Of a stretch of DNA of 64,000 nt, positions 63,688 through 64,000 are shown in pieces. The DNA is from Anoplolepis gracilipes. Its lineage: Eukaryota > Arthropoda > Insecta > Hymenoptera > Formicidae. How positions within the stretch are numbered: position 1 is the stretch's first letter; each line of letters begins with the position of its first letter. The DNA lies in contig NC_132982.1 of assembly GCF_047496725.1 (NCBI RefSeq), positions 9,822,501 through 9,886,500 of the forward strand. Reading direction: 5' to 3'. The notes beneath the pieces were generated by a model, which had not been told where the DNA came from, did no database searches, and saw only the letters and a program-made list of their open reading frames with translations. The translations under genes were made by a program, and so were the position numbers.

Positions 63688-64000
63688 ATGTATGACATTT
63701 ACACAGGTATGTGTACGTATATGTATAATGGAACATACGTCGCTTTTACGAGATACGTATGCATCAACACTGTACATACAACAGCGTAGTCCATCTACCA
63801 GTATCATCCAAAACCTTGTAGGGTGTTCGTATATTTCCAACTATAGAAAAATAACGTTTCAGATAAACGTCATATATATATATATATATGTGTGTGTGTG
63901 TTTGTTTGTATACGCGCGCGCGAAAGGTGCGAGAAAAATAAATTTTACTTTTATTACATCACCACGCAATTTTCCACAACGTAATCGCAATCCAATATAC
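62861..64000. other. Upstream flank of GCP6 and microsatellite-rich window end
   Basis: It contains GCP6's presumed promoter, an imperfect inverted repeat (63115-63171), an A-rich tract (about 63187-63213), (TA)n(TG)n at 63380-63447, (TA) and (CA) runs near 63645-63690, and (TA)n(TG)n at 63871-63901. Frames here translate the microsatellites. No gene is seen. Confidence 0.6.
63380..63447. repeat. Compound (TA)n(TG)n microsatellite
   Basis: More than 50 bp of TA followed by a TG run. Confidence 0.95.

Noticed and set aside
63366..63840. Tyr/Ile/His-rich frames at the window end
   Set aside because: They translate (TA)n, (TG)n and (CA)n microsatellites.

Overview
The window looks like nuclear DNA of an insect, most likely a hymenopteran and possibly an ant. 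It is AT-rich, full of (GA/CT)n, (TA)n and (TG)n microsatellites, and has spliced genes with GT..AG introns and TATA/TCAGT-type core promoters. It also carries low-complexity Ala/Pro/Val cuticular proteins, an innexin, and insect-style orthologues of housekeeping genes. The lineage call is an inference from this content; no species marker was identified. I see no prokaryotic genes, rRNA, tRNA or CRISPR array.

Layout. 1-3.5 kb: a minus-strand gene for a small secreted protein of unknown function (153 aa). Its likely promoter lies 2.8 kb upstream of the start codon, and a MITE-like palindrome sits just past its 3' end. 6.4-22.8 kb: a loose cluster of five low-complexity cuticular protein genes (109, 158, 106, 101 and 168 aa), four on the minus strand and one on the plus strand. 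Each has a signal peptide and a TATA box close upstream. Three of them split the signal peptide after codon 4 with a 12-nt coding first exon. 22.8-27 kb is non-coding and microsatellite-rich.

27-44 kb: three minus-strand genes. These are a 447-aa beta-tubulin with an axoneme-type EGEF tail, a 364-aa innexin close to the Inx2 type, and a 915-aa type I membrane protein with several CUB domains and one LDLa-like module. 44-52.4 kb is an 8.4-kb gene-poor spacer with (GA)n arrays and several G-quadruplex-type G runs.

52.4-62.9 kb: two housekeeping genes, tail to tail, only 203 bp apart. On the plus strand is mitochondrial isoleucyl-tRNA synthetase (15 exons, 963 aa). On the minus strand is gamma-tubulin complex component 6 (GCP6/Grip163-like; 15 exons, 1568 aa). 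The last 1.1 kb is microsatellite DNA.

I rebuilt exon structures by hand from splice signals, reading-frame continuity and exon phase; all add up to whole codons. Beyond genes, I found four inverted-repeat elements that look like MITEs or foldback transposons (1-129, 21268-21857, 30350-30747, 37035-37738). I also found a direct-repeat pair flanking one cuticle gene, and a hairpin between the two convergent housekeeping genes. I found no convincing new multi-gene system. The least-understood items are the secreted 153-aa protein, the cuticle cluster's micro-exon architecture, and the CUB/LDLa receptor-like protein.
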